Positions 10,459 through 16,821 of a stretch of 53,030 nucleotides of DNA are shown here, piece after piece. Where the stretch lies: positions 1-53,030 of IMG/VR virus record IMGVR_UViG_3300025120_000074. The stretch is one strand, 5' to 3'. The notes under the pieces were generated by a model, which saw nothing but the letters and a program-made list of their open reading frames with translations, was not told the DNA's origin and did not search any database. Every line of letters starts with the position of its first letter. Within the stretch, counting starts at the first letter, position 1. Position numbers and translations under genes: made by a program. The stretch is from a virus.

Positions 10459-10756
10459 CTGTTTTACGTTTTTGCTCAAGCTTTACTCTTTTCATTAGAC
10501 CAACGTGAGATATGTATCTCCCTGATTCTGTGCTCAACCAATTTGCTACATCCCTGTAACTGTACTGTTTAAGAAACTTCTTTGCCTTTTGTAGTAACTC
10601 TAACTCATTTTCAATAGGTAAGAGCATATCTCTATCTTCCTCATCCTGTGTATATCCAAAGGGTATAATCCTACCTACCCTTATTACAGGTTGCCAATCA
10701 AAACCTAACTCAGTTTTGTCAGGCACTGGAAGTTTCCAATCCTTACTCGTCTTCAT
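10346..10756 (-). CDS. Helical DNA-binding-like protein between terminase genes
   Basis: This 136-residue protein has a central 'YSYRDVANWLSTESGRYISH' segment that reads like a helix-turn-helix of the resolvase or recombinase type, followed by a long Lys/Glu-rich helix. It overlaps the small terminase by 14 bases and the start of terL by more than 100. Position between the two terminase genes suggests an accessory packaging or DNA-recognition role, which is inference. The C-terminal 40 residues share their DNA with the basic N-terminus of TerL in another frame. Confidence 0.65.
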   Translation of the reverse strand: MKTSKDWKLPVPDKTELGFDWQPVIRVGRIIPFGYTQDEEDRDMLLPIENELELLQKAKKFLKQYSYRDVANWLSTESGRYISHVGLMKRVKLEQKRKTDASTQRYLAQRYKEALEKAEKLEEKRIGGRTESLSPS

Positions 10757-11111
10757 CTTTTTTCGGTGGTAATATAAATAAAGGGCTTGATGATGTTACT
10801 TCAACTTTATCAGTCTTAGTAAAACCACCACGATCTAGTATATCTTTTGCTGCTGTCATCTTTTCTTTATTACCTAAATCTGTTGGGCTACTCATTACTT
10901 CATACATAGAGTATGCAGCCTTAGTTGCTGTAGAAGAAATAAACTTTTTAGTTATGTCTGCAATTTCATCCTGTAAAACATTTGTAATAGAAGAAGTAGC
11001 TACCGTATCAGCATAACCTGCAAGTTTACGTGCTGTTGCAGGATTACCCCTAGCTTCTTCAAATAAAACATCCAGAAACTTTTGTTGCTTTTCTGTTAGA
11101 TTTCTACTCAT
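10743..11111 (-). CDS. Terminase small subunit (probable)
   Basis: This 122-residue protein has an N-terminal 'LTEKQQKFLDVLFEEARGN' and 'ARKLAGYADT', the usual opening of phage small terminases and related helix-turn-helix proteins. It then has a helical middle and an acidic C-terminus. It sits upstream of terL with only one gene between. Small subunits recognise the packaging site and load the large subunit. The start ATG overlaps the -10 of a perfect consensus promoter (11110-11138), so this gene is probably translated from an upstream transcript, with AAGGATATG acting as ribosome site. Confidence 0.8.
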   Translation of the reverse strand: MSRNLTEKQQKFLDVLFEEARGNPATARKLAGYADTVATSSITNVLQDEIADITKKFISSTATKAAYSMYEVMSSPTDLGNKEKMTAAKDILDRGGFTKTDKVEVTSSSPLFILPPKKDEDE

Positions 11112-11138
11112 TATATCATATCCTTACTGACTTGTCAA
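11110..11138 (-). promoter_or_regulatory. Perfect consensus sigma70 promoter inside the packaging operon
   Basis: Leftward TTGACA (11138-11133), a 17-base spacer and TATAAT (11115-11110) match the bacterial consensus at all twelve positions. The -10 overlaps the ATG of the small terminase gene, so an RNA started here lacks that start codon and would serve the genes from 10756 leftward. Confidence 0.7.
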
Positions 11139-11322
11139 TACATTTATACTGTATTGTGTGTGGAGCAGGAAGACTAGGTGTCATTTGTTTTACAAACGCT
11201 CCTACCATTTTTCTACATTCTTGTTGTGTTATTGCCATTTCTTGTGGATTAAACATCTTACAATCTACAGATTGGTCTATAGGTGATAGTAAACATATTG
11301 TAACTAACGGCAAAAACATCAA
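11116..11322 (-). CDS. Small exported protein in the lysis cluster
   Basis: This 68-residue protein starts with a short hydrophobic segment (MFLPLVTICLLSP) that could be a signal peptide, followed by a polar domain with four cysteines in all. It overlaps the M15 peptidase gene by 4 bases and is expressed after it. Placement next to an endolysin and holin suggests a spanin-like or envelope role, but it lacks a clear lipobox and I do not recognise the family. Confidence 0.55.
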   Translation of the reverse strand: MMFLPLVTICLLSPIDQSVDCKMFNPQEMAITQQECRKMVGAFVKQMTPSLPAPHTIQYKCIDKSVRI

Positions 11323-11771
11323 CTCAATTCAAAGTGTGGACCATCAATAAATGGTCTTCTACCTTGTCCTCTTCTAAGATCAACATACGCATTCATAGCA
11401 TCTTCCATAGTACCACTCCACTGACGCATATCATCTATCTGCCAAGCTGCACCCCAACGTATACCTACGTCCTCAAGCTTTGCAGCTTCCTTCATAGCGT
11501 CAGCAATGTCATCATAGACATTGAGTTCCCATGAAGCCCTCCCACCAATATATGCCATTAAGTCTACAGCTAGTCCTTCCAGATGCTTTGACTTCATGGT
11601 TTGTGAAGCTCCTTTAGCTACTAGTGCTTCCTGCTCTTCTATGGTACGCATACCACAGATAACGCCAAAGTCTATCTTCGTAAGTTCTATAGCTTTCTTA
11701 ACTACACGTACCATGTCTGCATTAACACCGTCTAGTCTATCTTGGCTTCGTTGTGAGAGAGTGAATCCCAT
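11319..11771 (-). CDS. M15-type peptidoglycan peptidase (endolysin)
   Basis: This 150-residue zinc peptidase belongs to the VanY/CwlK-like M15 group, which cleaves L-Ala-D-Glu or D-Ala-D-Ala bonds in peptidoglycan. The zinc motif is visible as 'SKHLEGLAVD' (His63, Asp70) and 'PHFEL' (His146) at the C-terminus, with the conserved 'CGMRTIEEQ' opening. There is no signal peptide, so it would need the neighbouring holin (11913-12314) to reach the wall. The start ATG overlaps the stop of a small zinc-ribbon gene (TAATG). A second wall hydrolase is encoded at 23163-23582 in the replication module. Confidence 0.9.
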   Translation of the reverse strand: MGFTLSQRSQDRLDGVNADMVRVVKKAIELTKIDFGVICGMRTIEEQEALVAKGASQTMKSKHLEGLAVDLMAYIGGRASWELNVYDDIADAMKEAAKLEDVGIRWGAAWQIDDMRQWSGTMEDAMNAYVDLRRGQGRRPFIDGPHFELS

Positions 11772-11941
11772 TATATATCCTTTTTGTTTTGTAGTCGTTC
11801 TCTGTCTGCTTTTTCTTTACAGGGTAAACAAACACTATTCATCTCTATAAATTTTTGTTGTCTTGTATAAACTGTATATATTAATAAAGGTTCACTACAT
11901 ACAAGACAGTATTTATTTAGTAATTCCTTTTTGTTTTTCAT
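11771..11941 (-). CDS. Small CxxC/CxxC protein in the lysis cluster
   Basis: This 56-residue reading frame fills the gap between the holin and peptidase genes. It has two cysteine pairs, 'YCLVC' and 'CLPC', 27 residues apart, which suggests a zinc ribbon, and a Lys/Arg-rich C-terminus. It begins at an ATG inside the holin gene (29-base overlap) and its stop overlaps the peptidase ATG. No family is recognised. The four spaced cysteines and the tight coupling argue that it is real. Confidence 0.6.
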   Translation of the reverse strand: MKNKKELLNKYCLVCSEPLLIYTVYTRQQKFIEMNSVCLPCKEKADRERLQNKKDI

Positions 11942-12314
11942 AGGTTCTTAACCCACCTAGTCCTAACATACCCATCAGGACTGTCATCAAACTTCCCATA
12001 TCAAACTCAGGTATAGGTGGTATGTCCACTCCTGCTAATGATACACCAAATAAAATTAAAGGGGATAGAATAAAATGATACAGCAAAGCTATACCACATA
12101 TCCAACCAACAAAAGGTCTCCAACCGCCTTTAAATAAACTTCCACTTGCAGCTTCCGCTTTGTTTACTTCTACCTGTGCCAGTGCCAACTGTTGTGCATG
12201 TTGGTCTGACATGGTAGCAATCTCATGGGCTAGTCTAGCCTTCTCATCAGCATCAGGTACTACCTTGTCTAAGATACTTGATACTGGTCCTATGAGAGAA
12301 GCTATAATGCTCAT
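11913..12314 (-). CDS. Holin of the gene-transfer-agent (3TM) type
   Basis: This 133-residue protein resembles the 'holin of 3TMs, for gene-transfer release' family. It has an amphipathic N-terminal helix ('VSSILDKVVPDADEKARLAHE'), then 'GWRPFVGWICGIALLYHFIL' and further hydrophobic segments to about residue 120, ending in 'GLGGLRTYEKQKG'. It would make membrane lesions that release the M15 peptidase encoded next to it. The family is common in alphaproteobacterial prophages and gene transfer agents, which supports such a host. Confidence 0.88.
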   Translation of the reverse strand: MSIIASLIGPVSSILDKVVPDADEKARLAHEIATMSDQHAQQLALAQVEVNKAEAASGSLFKGGWRPFVGWICGIALLYHFILSPLILFGVSLAGVDIPPIPEFDMGSLMTVLMGMLGLGGLRTYEKQKGITK

Positions 12315-12523
12315 TACTTTTTCTTACCTTTAATAACACCACCCTTATTAAAGTTATCAATATATTCCATACCACCATTAACATACTGTCCTGCTAGTCT
12401 TACAAGACTTTTAGCAAGAGGTGATTTAGAATCTAAAGTTTTATGGATTCTGCGTAATCGTTTTAAACCTTTTATATCAGTTGCATTCATATCTTTTTTT
12501 AAAGCTGCATCATATCTAGTCAT
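12314..12523 (-). CDS. Small basic protein ending in an NKGG tail
   Basis: This 69-residue helical basic protein ends in 'NFNKGGVIKGKKK'. Its stop and the holin start share a base, so it is part of the same transcript. The NKGG tail recurs in several virion genes here (988-3135, 13051-13233, 15089-15283, 38614-41724). Function is unknown, and a minor virion component is the best guess. Confidence 0.6.
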   Translation of the reverse strand: MTRYDAALKKDMNATDIKGLKRLRRIHKTLDSKSPLAKSLVRLAGQYVNGGMEYIDNFNKGGVIKGKKK

Positions 12524-12529
12524 ATCTAA

Positions 12530-12772
12530 TCACCCACATTTACAGTCGGGGTTGTTACACCCTTTGCCTTTTACAGATGACTTAGTACCATTAACATAGA
12601 TACCAAACCATGCTGCACCTGCCCCCACAACGACAGAAACAAACCCTGCCTGTGCGTTGTTAGGGTCTGTTAAATTCATAAACCAATTACACGTTTGATA
12701 AAACACTATCATATAAGATAGTATTAACATACGTGGCACTATTCTCCAAGCTGATAGTTTTTCTGGTGTCAT
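12530..12772 (-). CDS. Small two-span membrane protein (holin-like)
   Basis: This 80-residue protein has two hydrophobic segments (residues about 14-34 and 42-60, the latter with 'SVVVGAGAAWFGIYV') and a cysteine-rich tail 'CNNPDCKCG'. Similar small proteins are frequent beside lysis genes in marine phages and some are annotated as putative holins. It could cooperate with the GTA-type holin or act as its regulator. Confidence is high for membrane location and low for role. Confidence 0.65.
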   Translation of the reverse strand: MTPEKLSAWRIVPRMLILSYMIVFYQTCNWFMNLTDPNNAQAGFVSVVVGAGAAWFGIYVNGTKSSVKGKGCNNPDCKCG

Positions 12773-12799
12773 TTCTTGCCCCCTAAATAATTTACGGTA

Positions 12800-13051
12800 C
12801 TACCTGTATCTAGCCGTCTTCTTAGCCACCTTTTTGGGTTGGGCAACATGTTGTTTGCCCTTACCCTTACCCAATCTCTTAGCCTTACTGGTTGCAGCAT
12901 ATTCAGAGGAAGATAGATTCTTGATAGCATTAGCAGGAAGGTAACGCTCACCAGTTGCTTTTGAACCCTGCGTAGAAGGTTTACCACTCTTGGTTCTCCA
13001 CTTTTGTTTACCCCAATCCTTAAGACTCTTCTGAGACTTTGCGAGTGCCAT
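12800..13051 (-). CDS. Conserved basic phage protein (83 aa)
   Basis: The protein is strongly basic: 'SLKDWGKQKWRTKSGKPS', then 'GERYLPANAIKNLSSSEYAA', then a KGKGK tail. This pattern recurs in small basic proteins of marine phages near head genes. The composition suggests contact with packaged DNA, but no function is known to me. A longer overlapping frame on the same strand (12769-12987) has no such pattern and is rejected. Confidence 0.7.
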   Translation of the reverse strand: MALAKSQKSLKDWGKQKWRTKSGKPSTQGSKATGERYLPANAIKNLSSSEYAATSKAKRLGKGKGKQHVAQPKKVAKKTARYR

Positions 13052-13233
13052 TACTTCTTTTTCTTCTTTACAGCACCACCTTTAGCCATGCCCTTCTTCT
13101 TCATTGCACCGCCTTTAGCCATACCTTTCTTCTTCATCATGCCACCCTTATTCATCTTACCCTTACCGTCTGCAGCAAAAGCAGGAATCATCTTACCATT
13201 TTTTTTAACCATCGGTAGTTTTTTTGCAGCCAT
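13051..13233 (-). CDS. Lys/Gly-repeat protein with KKKGMAKGGAM units
   Basis: This 60-residue protein is made of Lys, Gly, Met and Ala. Its C-terminal half contains two 11-residue repeats (KKKGMAKGGAM type) and ends in five lysines. I start it at 'MAAKKLPMVKKNG', ten codons inside the longest frame, because the upstream part overlaps the preceding gene. The charge suggests DNA or RNA binding inside the virion. A related protein lies at 15089-15283. Confidence 0.65.
   Translation of the reverse strand: MAAKKLPMVKKNGKMIPAFAADGKGKMNKGGMMKKKGMAKGGAMKKKGMAKGGAVKKKKK
13076..13141. repeat. 33-bp tandem repeat, two units plus partial third
   Basis: Units at 13076-13108 and 13109-13141 differ by a few bases and encode the 11-residue Lys/Gly repeats of the gene at 13051-13233. 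A degenerate third unit begins at 13142. Slippage would change the length by whole repeats without breaking the frame. Confidence 0.75.
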
Positions 13234-13234
13234 C

Positions 13235-13912
13235 TTATTTCTCCTCATTATATAAGTTATCAAATACTCGTTCAGTATTCCAGACGTAATCAGTTTCTAG
13301 TTTAGAATGAAACACATGTTGGTTGGGTCTAAAGTCTGGTGCTCCTTCTCCTGTTTCAAACCATGCAGGGTGCGTTACTCTCACTCTGTTATTGGGTAAC
13401 GCAACAATGTTACCTGTGTACTTACCTGCGTCCATTAACTCTAGCACATGACTTTGTTTGTGTTGTGCAGGGTCATCAGCTATTTCACTGTCTGTGTAGT
13501 CTACAGTAAAGTAATACTTAGCAGGGTAAAATTCTCCATCAACTTTAGCAATCCACGGTGCAGGAGTTGCTCTATTTAAAACATACACAGAGTGGTCATG
13601 TGACATACAATCCCAAGGTTGTGCTGCATATACTGGCAGTGGTTCTGCCCATTCTTCTACAGGTGTATCTCCAACCAAAGCTGTAATAGGCAACCTAGCC
13701 CACATTGCTCCACCATGTATGTTTGGTTCATCTGTACTATCTGACTCACAACCTGTGAAGATAACTTGAAAACTCAAACATCTGTTTGGCATACTCGTTA
13801 CTGCTATTACCATACAGTGTAAAAATTCACCATGGTACTGTTCAAAATTACACGTATACTCTCGTCTTACCCATGCCTTGAAGTATGGGATGTTGCTTTG
13901 TAAGTAGGGCAT
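13235..13912 (-). CDS. Conserved phage protein of unknown function (225 aa)
   Basis: The N-terminus 'MPYLQSNIPYFKAWVRREY' followed by 'HGEFLHCMVIAVTSMPNRCL' is a pattern I associate with a conserved marine phage protein. Later segments include 'GAMWARLPITALVG', 'WDCMSHDHSVYVL' and 'YYFTVDY'. It appears to be a mostly beta, soluble, acidic protein. No enzyme motif is recognised. It overlaps the upstream basic gene by one base and is probably a virion or virion-assembly protein. Confidence 0.65.
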   Translation of the reverse strand: MPYLQSNIPYFKAWVRREYTCNFEQYHGEFLHCMVIAVTSMPNRCLSFQVIFTGCESDSTDEPNIHGGAMWARLPITALVGDTPVEEWAEPLPVYAAQPWDCMSHDHSVYVLNRATPAPWIAKVDGEFYPAKYYFTVDYTDSEIADDPAQHKQSHVLELMDAGKYTGNIVALPNNRVRVTHPAWFETGEGAPDFRPNQHVFHSKLETDYVWNTERVFDNLYNEEK

Positions 13913-14208
13913 TAAGCATTTTCCTTTTCCTTTTGCTTTCTCAACTGAAGCTTTGCTTGTTTTGCAAGTCTCACAACTTCAGTCTTACCCATAACTTTAG
14001 CACGTTGTTCCATCACTGTCAAGATTTGAATTTTCCTAGCGTAAGATTTTTTAATCCTCTTGACTTTTGCGATTGTTTCTTTAGCATCTTTTACAGTAGC
14101 AAACTTTATACTCACTGTATCTTTTGGATTCTCATCTGTGTACAGTCTTCTGCCACTACCTTTAGGTTTTTTACCAGTTCCTTTTAGAGGGTCTTTTTTC
14201 TTTGTCAC
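13912..14208 (-). CDS. Conserved basic phage protein (98 aa)
   Basis: The N-terminus is very basic ('KKPKGSGRRLYTDENPKDT'), followed by helices 'VKDAKETIAKVKRIKKSYARK' in part and 'QRAKVMGKTEVVRLAKQAK'. The pattern recurs in small marine phage proteins from the same neighbourhood. A DNA-interacting minor virion protein is plausible. It is part of the run of basic genes from 12314 to 15593. Confidence 0.65.
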   Translation of the reverse strand: MTKKKDPLKGTGKKPKGSGRRLYTDENPKDTVSIKFATVKDAKETIAKVKRIKKSYARKIQILTVMEQRAKVMGKTEVVRLAKQAKLQLRKQKEKENA

Positions 14209-14210
14209 AG

Positions 14211-14336
14211 TTATTTAGCTTTTTTACTTGTTATGCCTTTTAAAACTTTGGCTTGACCTGCGTGTAACTTAGAAGCTTTATTTAAACCCTTAATAACTTT
14301 TTTAACTTTCTTTTTACTTTGATTAGTTAATGCCAT
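14211..14336 (-). CDS. 41-residue Lys-rich protein
   Basis: This short frame begins 'MALTNQSKKKVKKVIKGLNK' and is over a quarter lysine. It fits exactly between its neighbours, its ATG sharing a base with the upstream stop (TAATG) and its own stop 2 bases before the next gene. That spacing supports it being translated. Function is unknown; composition resembles the other basic proteins here. Confidence 0.5.
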   Translation of the reverse strand: MALTNQSKKKVKKVIKGLNKASKLHAGQAKVLKGITSKKAK

Positions 14337-14500
14337 TATTTATAACCCCCACCCTTGGCTTTATATTGTTTGGCAACCATCTGGGCTTTACGTGCAGACC
14401 ATTGACCTGCACCTCCACCCTTAGAACTTGCTTTAACCTTGGCAACTAAGTTTTTACGCATAGTTGGTTTCGTGTAATTCTTAGCTGCATTTACTACCAT
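14336..14500 (-). CDS. 54-residue basic protein with GQWSARKAQM motif
   Basis: The sequence includes 'YTKPTMRKNLVAKVKASSKG', a GGG turn, and 'GQWSARKAQMVAKQYKAKGG', a signature I have seen in small phage proteins of marine origin. It is strongly positively charged and has two KGGG clusters. It sits tightly between two other small genes. It is probably a nucleic-acid-associated minor protein, with function not established. Confidence 0.65.
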   Translation of the reverse strand: MVVNAAKNYTKPTMRKNLVAKVKASSKGGGAGQWSARKAQMVAKQYKAKGGGYK

Positions 14501-14656
14501 TTATTTTATCCCATAAACTCTTGCATATATTTCACTGCGTCCTATACCTAAGTCTTGCAGTTCTCTATCACTAAATCTATATAACTCACCCATTGCTGCT
14601 CTACGTGCTCTGGCTTCTTGTGATCGTTTAAACCATTCCTTTAGTATCTTAATCAT
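14501..14656 (-). CDS. DUF1127 family protein
   Basis: This 51-residue protein carries the DUF1127 signature: an Arg-rich helix 'WFKRSQEARARRAAM' followed by 'FSDRELQDLGIGRSEIYARV'. DUF1127 proteins are small and abundant in Alphaproteobacteria, where members affect RNA turnover and phosphate or carbon regulation. A strong ribosome site (AGGAGG) lies 8 bases before the ATG, and an extended -10 promoter lies upstream at 14689-14697. A phage copy may alter host regulation during infection. Domain call is good; role is inference. Confidence 0.8.
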   Translation of the reverse strand: MIKILKEWFKRSQEARARRAAMGELYRFSDRELQDLGIGRSEIYARVYGIK

Positions 14657-14688
14657 TGTACTACCTCCTGTGTTTTGTGTACGAGGTA

Positions 14689-14697
14689 GTTATACCA
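14689..14697 (-). promoter_or_regulatory. Extended -10 promoter upstream of the DUF1127 gene
   Basis: Leftward TG-G-TATAAC (14697-14689) forms an extended -10 element about 32 bases before the DUF1127 start codon. No good -35 is present. A 6-bp hairpin (14707-14724, CTATCT/AGATAG) lies just upstream and may end the preceding transcript. Confidence 0.45.
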
Positions 14698-14737
14698 TAT
14701 CTACTCCTATCTTACTATAGATAGTTATGCATTTCCG

Positions 14738-15088
14738 TTATGCAGTTGTTGTCTTAGGTACTTCAACTAAAGAAGCTATCACATGTAATCTGTTAGCTGT
14801 GGCTGCAGTCACTTTTAAAATATCTCCTGAAACTAAAATTAAATCGCTGGTTAATAATTCTACTGTACCGTTAGCTCCCACTGCCTTAACTTTAAATACA
14901 CTAAAAACAGAACTACCATTTGTGATAGTTACTGTTATAGTGTCAGCATTGCCTGTATCCTCAGACACCAGTATAGAAGATACAAAGGTTGTCATCAGGG
15001 GTGGACAGGTATAGAATGTAGTTGCAGTAGCTGTGGTTAAATCTACTTTAACATTCTTATAACGTGAGGTGCTAAGTACGTTAGCCAT
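14738..15088 (-). CDS. Small beta-sandwich virion-type protein
   Basis: This 116-residue protein has alternating hydrophobic and polar strands, Thr/Val-rich, for example 'TITVTITNGSSVFSVFKVKA' and 'VELLTSDLILVSGDILKV'. The layout resembles the protein at 46850-47215 (121 aa) in the tail region: both open with MAN, have a strand-rich centre and a 'G.LELLSG..I' type turn. I infer related jelly-roll-like folds used on the virion surface or at fibre junctions. Nothing catalytic is visible. Confidence 0.6.
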   Translation of the reverse strand: MANVLSTSRYKNVKVDLTTATATTFYTCPPLMTTFVSSILVSEDTGNADTITVTITNGSSVFSVFKVKAVGANGTVELLTSDLILVSGDILKVTAATANRLHVIASLVEVPKTTTA

Positions 15089-15283
15089 TTATTTTTTACG
15101 TGCCATACCGCCACCATAAAACATCCCTGTCTTACGCAGGTCTGTCATACCACCTTTAGCATAACCCTTTTTCTTTTTACTCATGCCACCCTTATTCATA
15201 GCCATACCAGTAGTAGGGTTGATTTTCTTTTGATCCATGGGCATCATGCCACCCATTGAGTATCCTTTTTTCTTCATTTTCAT
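15089..15283 (-). CDS. Lys/Gly/Met-rich KGG protein
   Basis: This 64-residue protein has recurring blocks 'KKKGYSMGGMM', 'MNKGGMSKKKKGYAKGGM' and 'FYGGGMARKK'. It is the second KGG-repeat protein of the left arm, the other being at 13051-13233. It starts at 15283 or, two codons later, at the next Met. Low complexity and strong positive charge fit nucleic-acid contact or a packaging tag, but function is unknown. Confidence 0.6.
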   Translation of the reverse strand: MKMKKKGYSMGGMMPMDQKKINPTTGMAMNKGGMSKKKKGYAKGGMTDLRKTGMFYGGGMARKK

Positions 15284-15293
15284 TTTGGTTCTC

Positions 15294-15593
15294 CTACCAT
15301 TTGACTTTATCTGCCCAGTATGCAGCAGACATTTTTCCCTTTTTAATATTCTTAGCGTGTCTCGCCTTGAATGATTTACGCTTTGCTTTCATTCGTGCTG
15401 ACTCTCCTGCTTTAGGACTTCCTGCAGTTTCAGCACCCTTCTCTCCAAATTTAATTAGCTTGTACTTGCCACCCTCACTTGCCATCACAACGTGAGACTT
15501 GCCACTTGGATCATCCCTAAGTCTCTTAGGTTTGTTGACACCCTCAAGTCCATACTTCTTCATCAGCGTTTTGACTCGTTCAGGTATCGCCAT
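15294..15593 (-). CDS. DUF5872-like conserved basic protein
   Basis: This 99-residue protein carries 'GKSHVVMASEGGKYKLIKFG' and 'KAGESARMKAKRKSFKARHA', then 'KGKMSAAYWADKVKW', a pattern I associate with the DUF5872 family of aquatic phage and giant virus proteins. It is very basic and probably binds nucleic acid or sits in the virion. It overlaps the first gene of the operon by 14 bases. Family recognition is from memory of the motif. Confidence 0.7.
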   Translation of the reverse strand: MAIPERVKTLMKKYGLEGVNKPKRLRDDPSGKSHVVMASEGGKYKLIKFGEKGAETAGSPKAGESARMKAKRKSFKARHAKNIKKGKMSAAYWADKVKW

Positions 15594-15840
15594 AGTGTTC
15601 TCTCTTCATGTGTGGCTTGTAAACATCCCTAGCTTCTAGCATACCCTCAAGATACATAGCTCTTTCTACGTGATCCAGTGTGTACAGTACTCCAGTGTCA
15701 AGTTGAATCTTCTTTCTAACATAGAATACGTCAGAACGAGGGATGTGGCATCTTCTAAGTCTTACTTCATCTTCATCTGCTAGTGCGTGATAGAACTCTT
15801 CTATTACATTATCACTAATGTAAGTTTTAATTTTGGACAT
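15580..15840 (-). CDS. First gene of the left virion operon (unknown)
   Basis: This 86-residue protein begins 'MSKIKTYISDNVIEEFYHAL'. A longer frame starts at 15888, but that start lies upstream of the promoter at 15848-15875, so I use the ATG at 15840. That ATG is only 7 bases after the -10, so the mRNA would be leaderless or nearly so. The protein is charged and mixed alpha/beta, with 'DVFYVRKKIQLDTGVLYTLD' in the middle. No family is recognised. Confidence 0.65.
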   Translation of the reverse strand: MSKIKTYISDNVIEEFYHALADEDEVRLRRCHIPRSDVFYVRKKIQLDTGVLYTLDHVERAMYLEGMLEARDVYKPHMKREHYGDT

Positions 15841-15847
15841 GGTACTA

Positions 15848-15875
15848 GTTATACTCCTAAAGTTTCTTTTGTCAA
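15848..15875 (-). promoter_or_regulatory. Sigma70-like promoter of the left virion operon
   Basis: Leftward TTGACA (15875-15870), 16-base spacer, TATAAC (15853-15848), with AGGAG directly before the -10 and TAGTACC after. It matches the promoter at 8-35 in both hexamers, in spacer length and in 11 of 16 spacer bases, so the two are probably paralogous copies. Confidence 0.8.
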
Positions 15876-15922
15876 CAAGAAACGACAATAAATCTCCCCC
15901 ATCTCTAAAATATATTTTCGTT

Positions 15923-16012
15923 ACATTAAGTATACCTTATGTTCTTTAAGTATATACTTATAGGTGGAGGAGATTAGGTATACTTAATGTTACATTAAGT
16001 TACTTTAAGTAT
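15923..16012. repeat. Cluster of TTAAGTATA operator-like repeats
   Basis: Four copies of the core TTAAGTATA occur here (15926, 15946, 15979 reversed, 16005), plus near matches such as ACATTAAGTT at 15992. One forms a perfect 14-bp palindrome, TAAGTATATACTTA, at 15947-15960. The array lies directly downstream of the -10 at 16013-16018, where a bound regulator would block or modulate leftward transcription. The same repeat recurs at 17202, 17551 and 21430-21520. Integrase arm sites or replication iterons are alternatives. Confidence 0.7.
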
Positions 16013-16040
16013 ATTATACCACGATTATACATTATGTCAA
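16013..16040 (-). promoter_or_regulatory. Consensus leftward promoter abutting the repeat array
   Basis: Leftward TTGACA (16040-16035), a 16-base spacer and TATAAT (16018-16013) match the consensus hexamers perfectly. The start site would fall inside the first repeat (16002-16012). It reads into the second promoter at 15848-15875 and the left virion operon, giving that operon a regulated upstream promoter and an internal one. Confidence 0.75.
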
Positions 16041-16204
16041 GCATTAATTTAACTAATATGTAACAAATATAGGTTTTTCACAGTGTATTTCCCAGAGTTG
16101 TTCTTAACATTGCCCCCAGTTGTACATTATGTGGCTGAGAGGCTCTAGGTTGTTCACTGAGTGGGGTCTGGGAGTTATTACATCGTATCATACCTAACGT
16201 ATCT

Positions 16205-16224
16205 ATTCCCTCCTCAGAGGGGAT
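16205..16224. terminator. 8-bp hairpin, possible terminator
   Basis: ATTCCCTC (16205-16212) pairs with GAGGGGAT (16217-16224) around a CTCA loop with one G-T pair. It is the most GC-rich hairpin of the region but lacks a strong T-run on either side, so termination is uncertain. Confidence 0.4.
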
Positions 16225-16240
16225 TTACAAGATGCTCTGT

Positions 16241-16307
16241 GTATTCTGCATAAATGCCTAAAAAATAGGCAATATAATACAACTGCACGTTTTGTATGCA
16301 GAAATAC
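16241..16307. other. Nested double hairpin in the control region
   Basis: An outer stem, TTCTGCATA with TATGCAGAA (16244-16252 and 16295-16303) extended by GTAT/ATAC with a bulge, encloses an inner hairpin TGCCTA/TAGGCA (16255-16260 and 16266-16271) with a five-A loop. It could be a structured RNA or a protein-binding cruciform. No gene is seen here. Confidence 0.45.
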
Positions 16308-16791
16308 AATGTAGTTAACACTCTGTTTCCCCCTTCTCTGGCAGAGTATGTACATAGTATCTACGTAGGGTAGGGTGGCTCATGCAACCCAGTAGTAAAA
16401 ATACCACAGTGATGCAACATATTGTAGCTTTCAGGTAACACGTGCAGCTAAACCATTGATTTTAAACAATATCTTATACAATAATACATTCTATTACGTG
16501 TAAGTTATTGATTTTACTGGTAGTTTTACAGCCATTGCACGAATTTTGAAGTATTCAAGTATAATTTTTTTGTCGCATATATATAGTCATAAAAATAATT
16601 TAAAAAAAAATAAAAATAATTCTTTACATATCTATTTTTTTAAATTAGAACTGTACTCAACAAACAAAAACATTTTAATAACCGCTAAGGCAATCTTTAA
16701 AATAAGTTAGTTTGTTAAGACTAAACTAAAAACTTTCATTTAGTATAAAAATGTGAATTATAAGACTAAACACTAAGACTAAAATTAATAC

Positions 16792-16821
16792 TTGACTAAC
16801 AATACGAATTAAGATTACGAT
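16792..16821 (+). promoter_or_regulatory. Weak rightward promoter before the candidate RNA
   Basis: TTGACT (16792-16797), an 18-base spacer and TACGAT (16816-16821) form a plausible but weak sigma70 promoter. It would transcribe a small hairpin (CTTGTA/TACAAG, 16865-16883) and the structured element at 16988-17125. Confidence 0.4.

Noticed and set aside
12769-12987. 72-residue frame overlapping the basic protein at 12800-13051
   Set aside because: It lies almost wholly within the other gene in another frame, has no recognisable pattern, and the alternative matches a recurring basic phage protein.
14703-14724. T7-promoter-like ACTATAG string
   Set aside because: It lacks the rest of the T7 promoter and no phage RNA polymerase is encoded in the window; the bases form a small hairpin.
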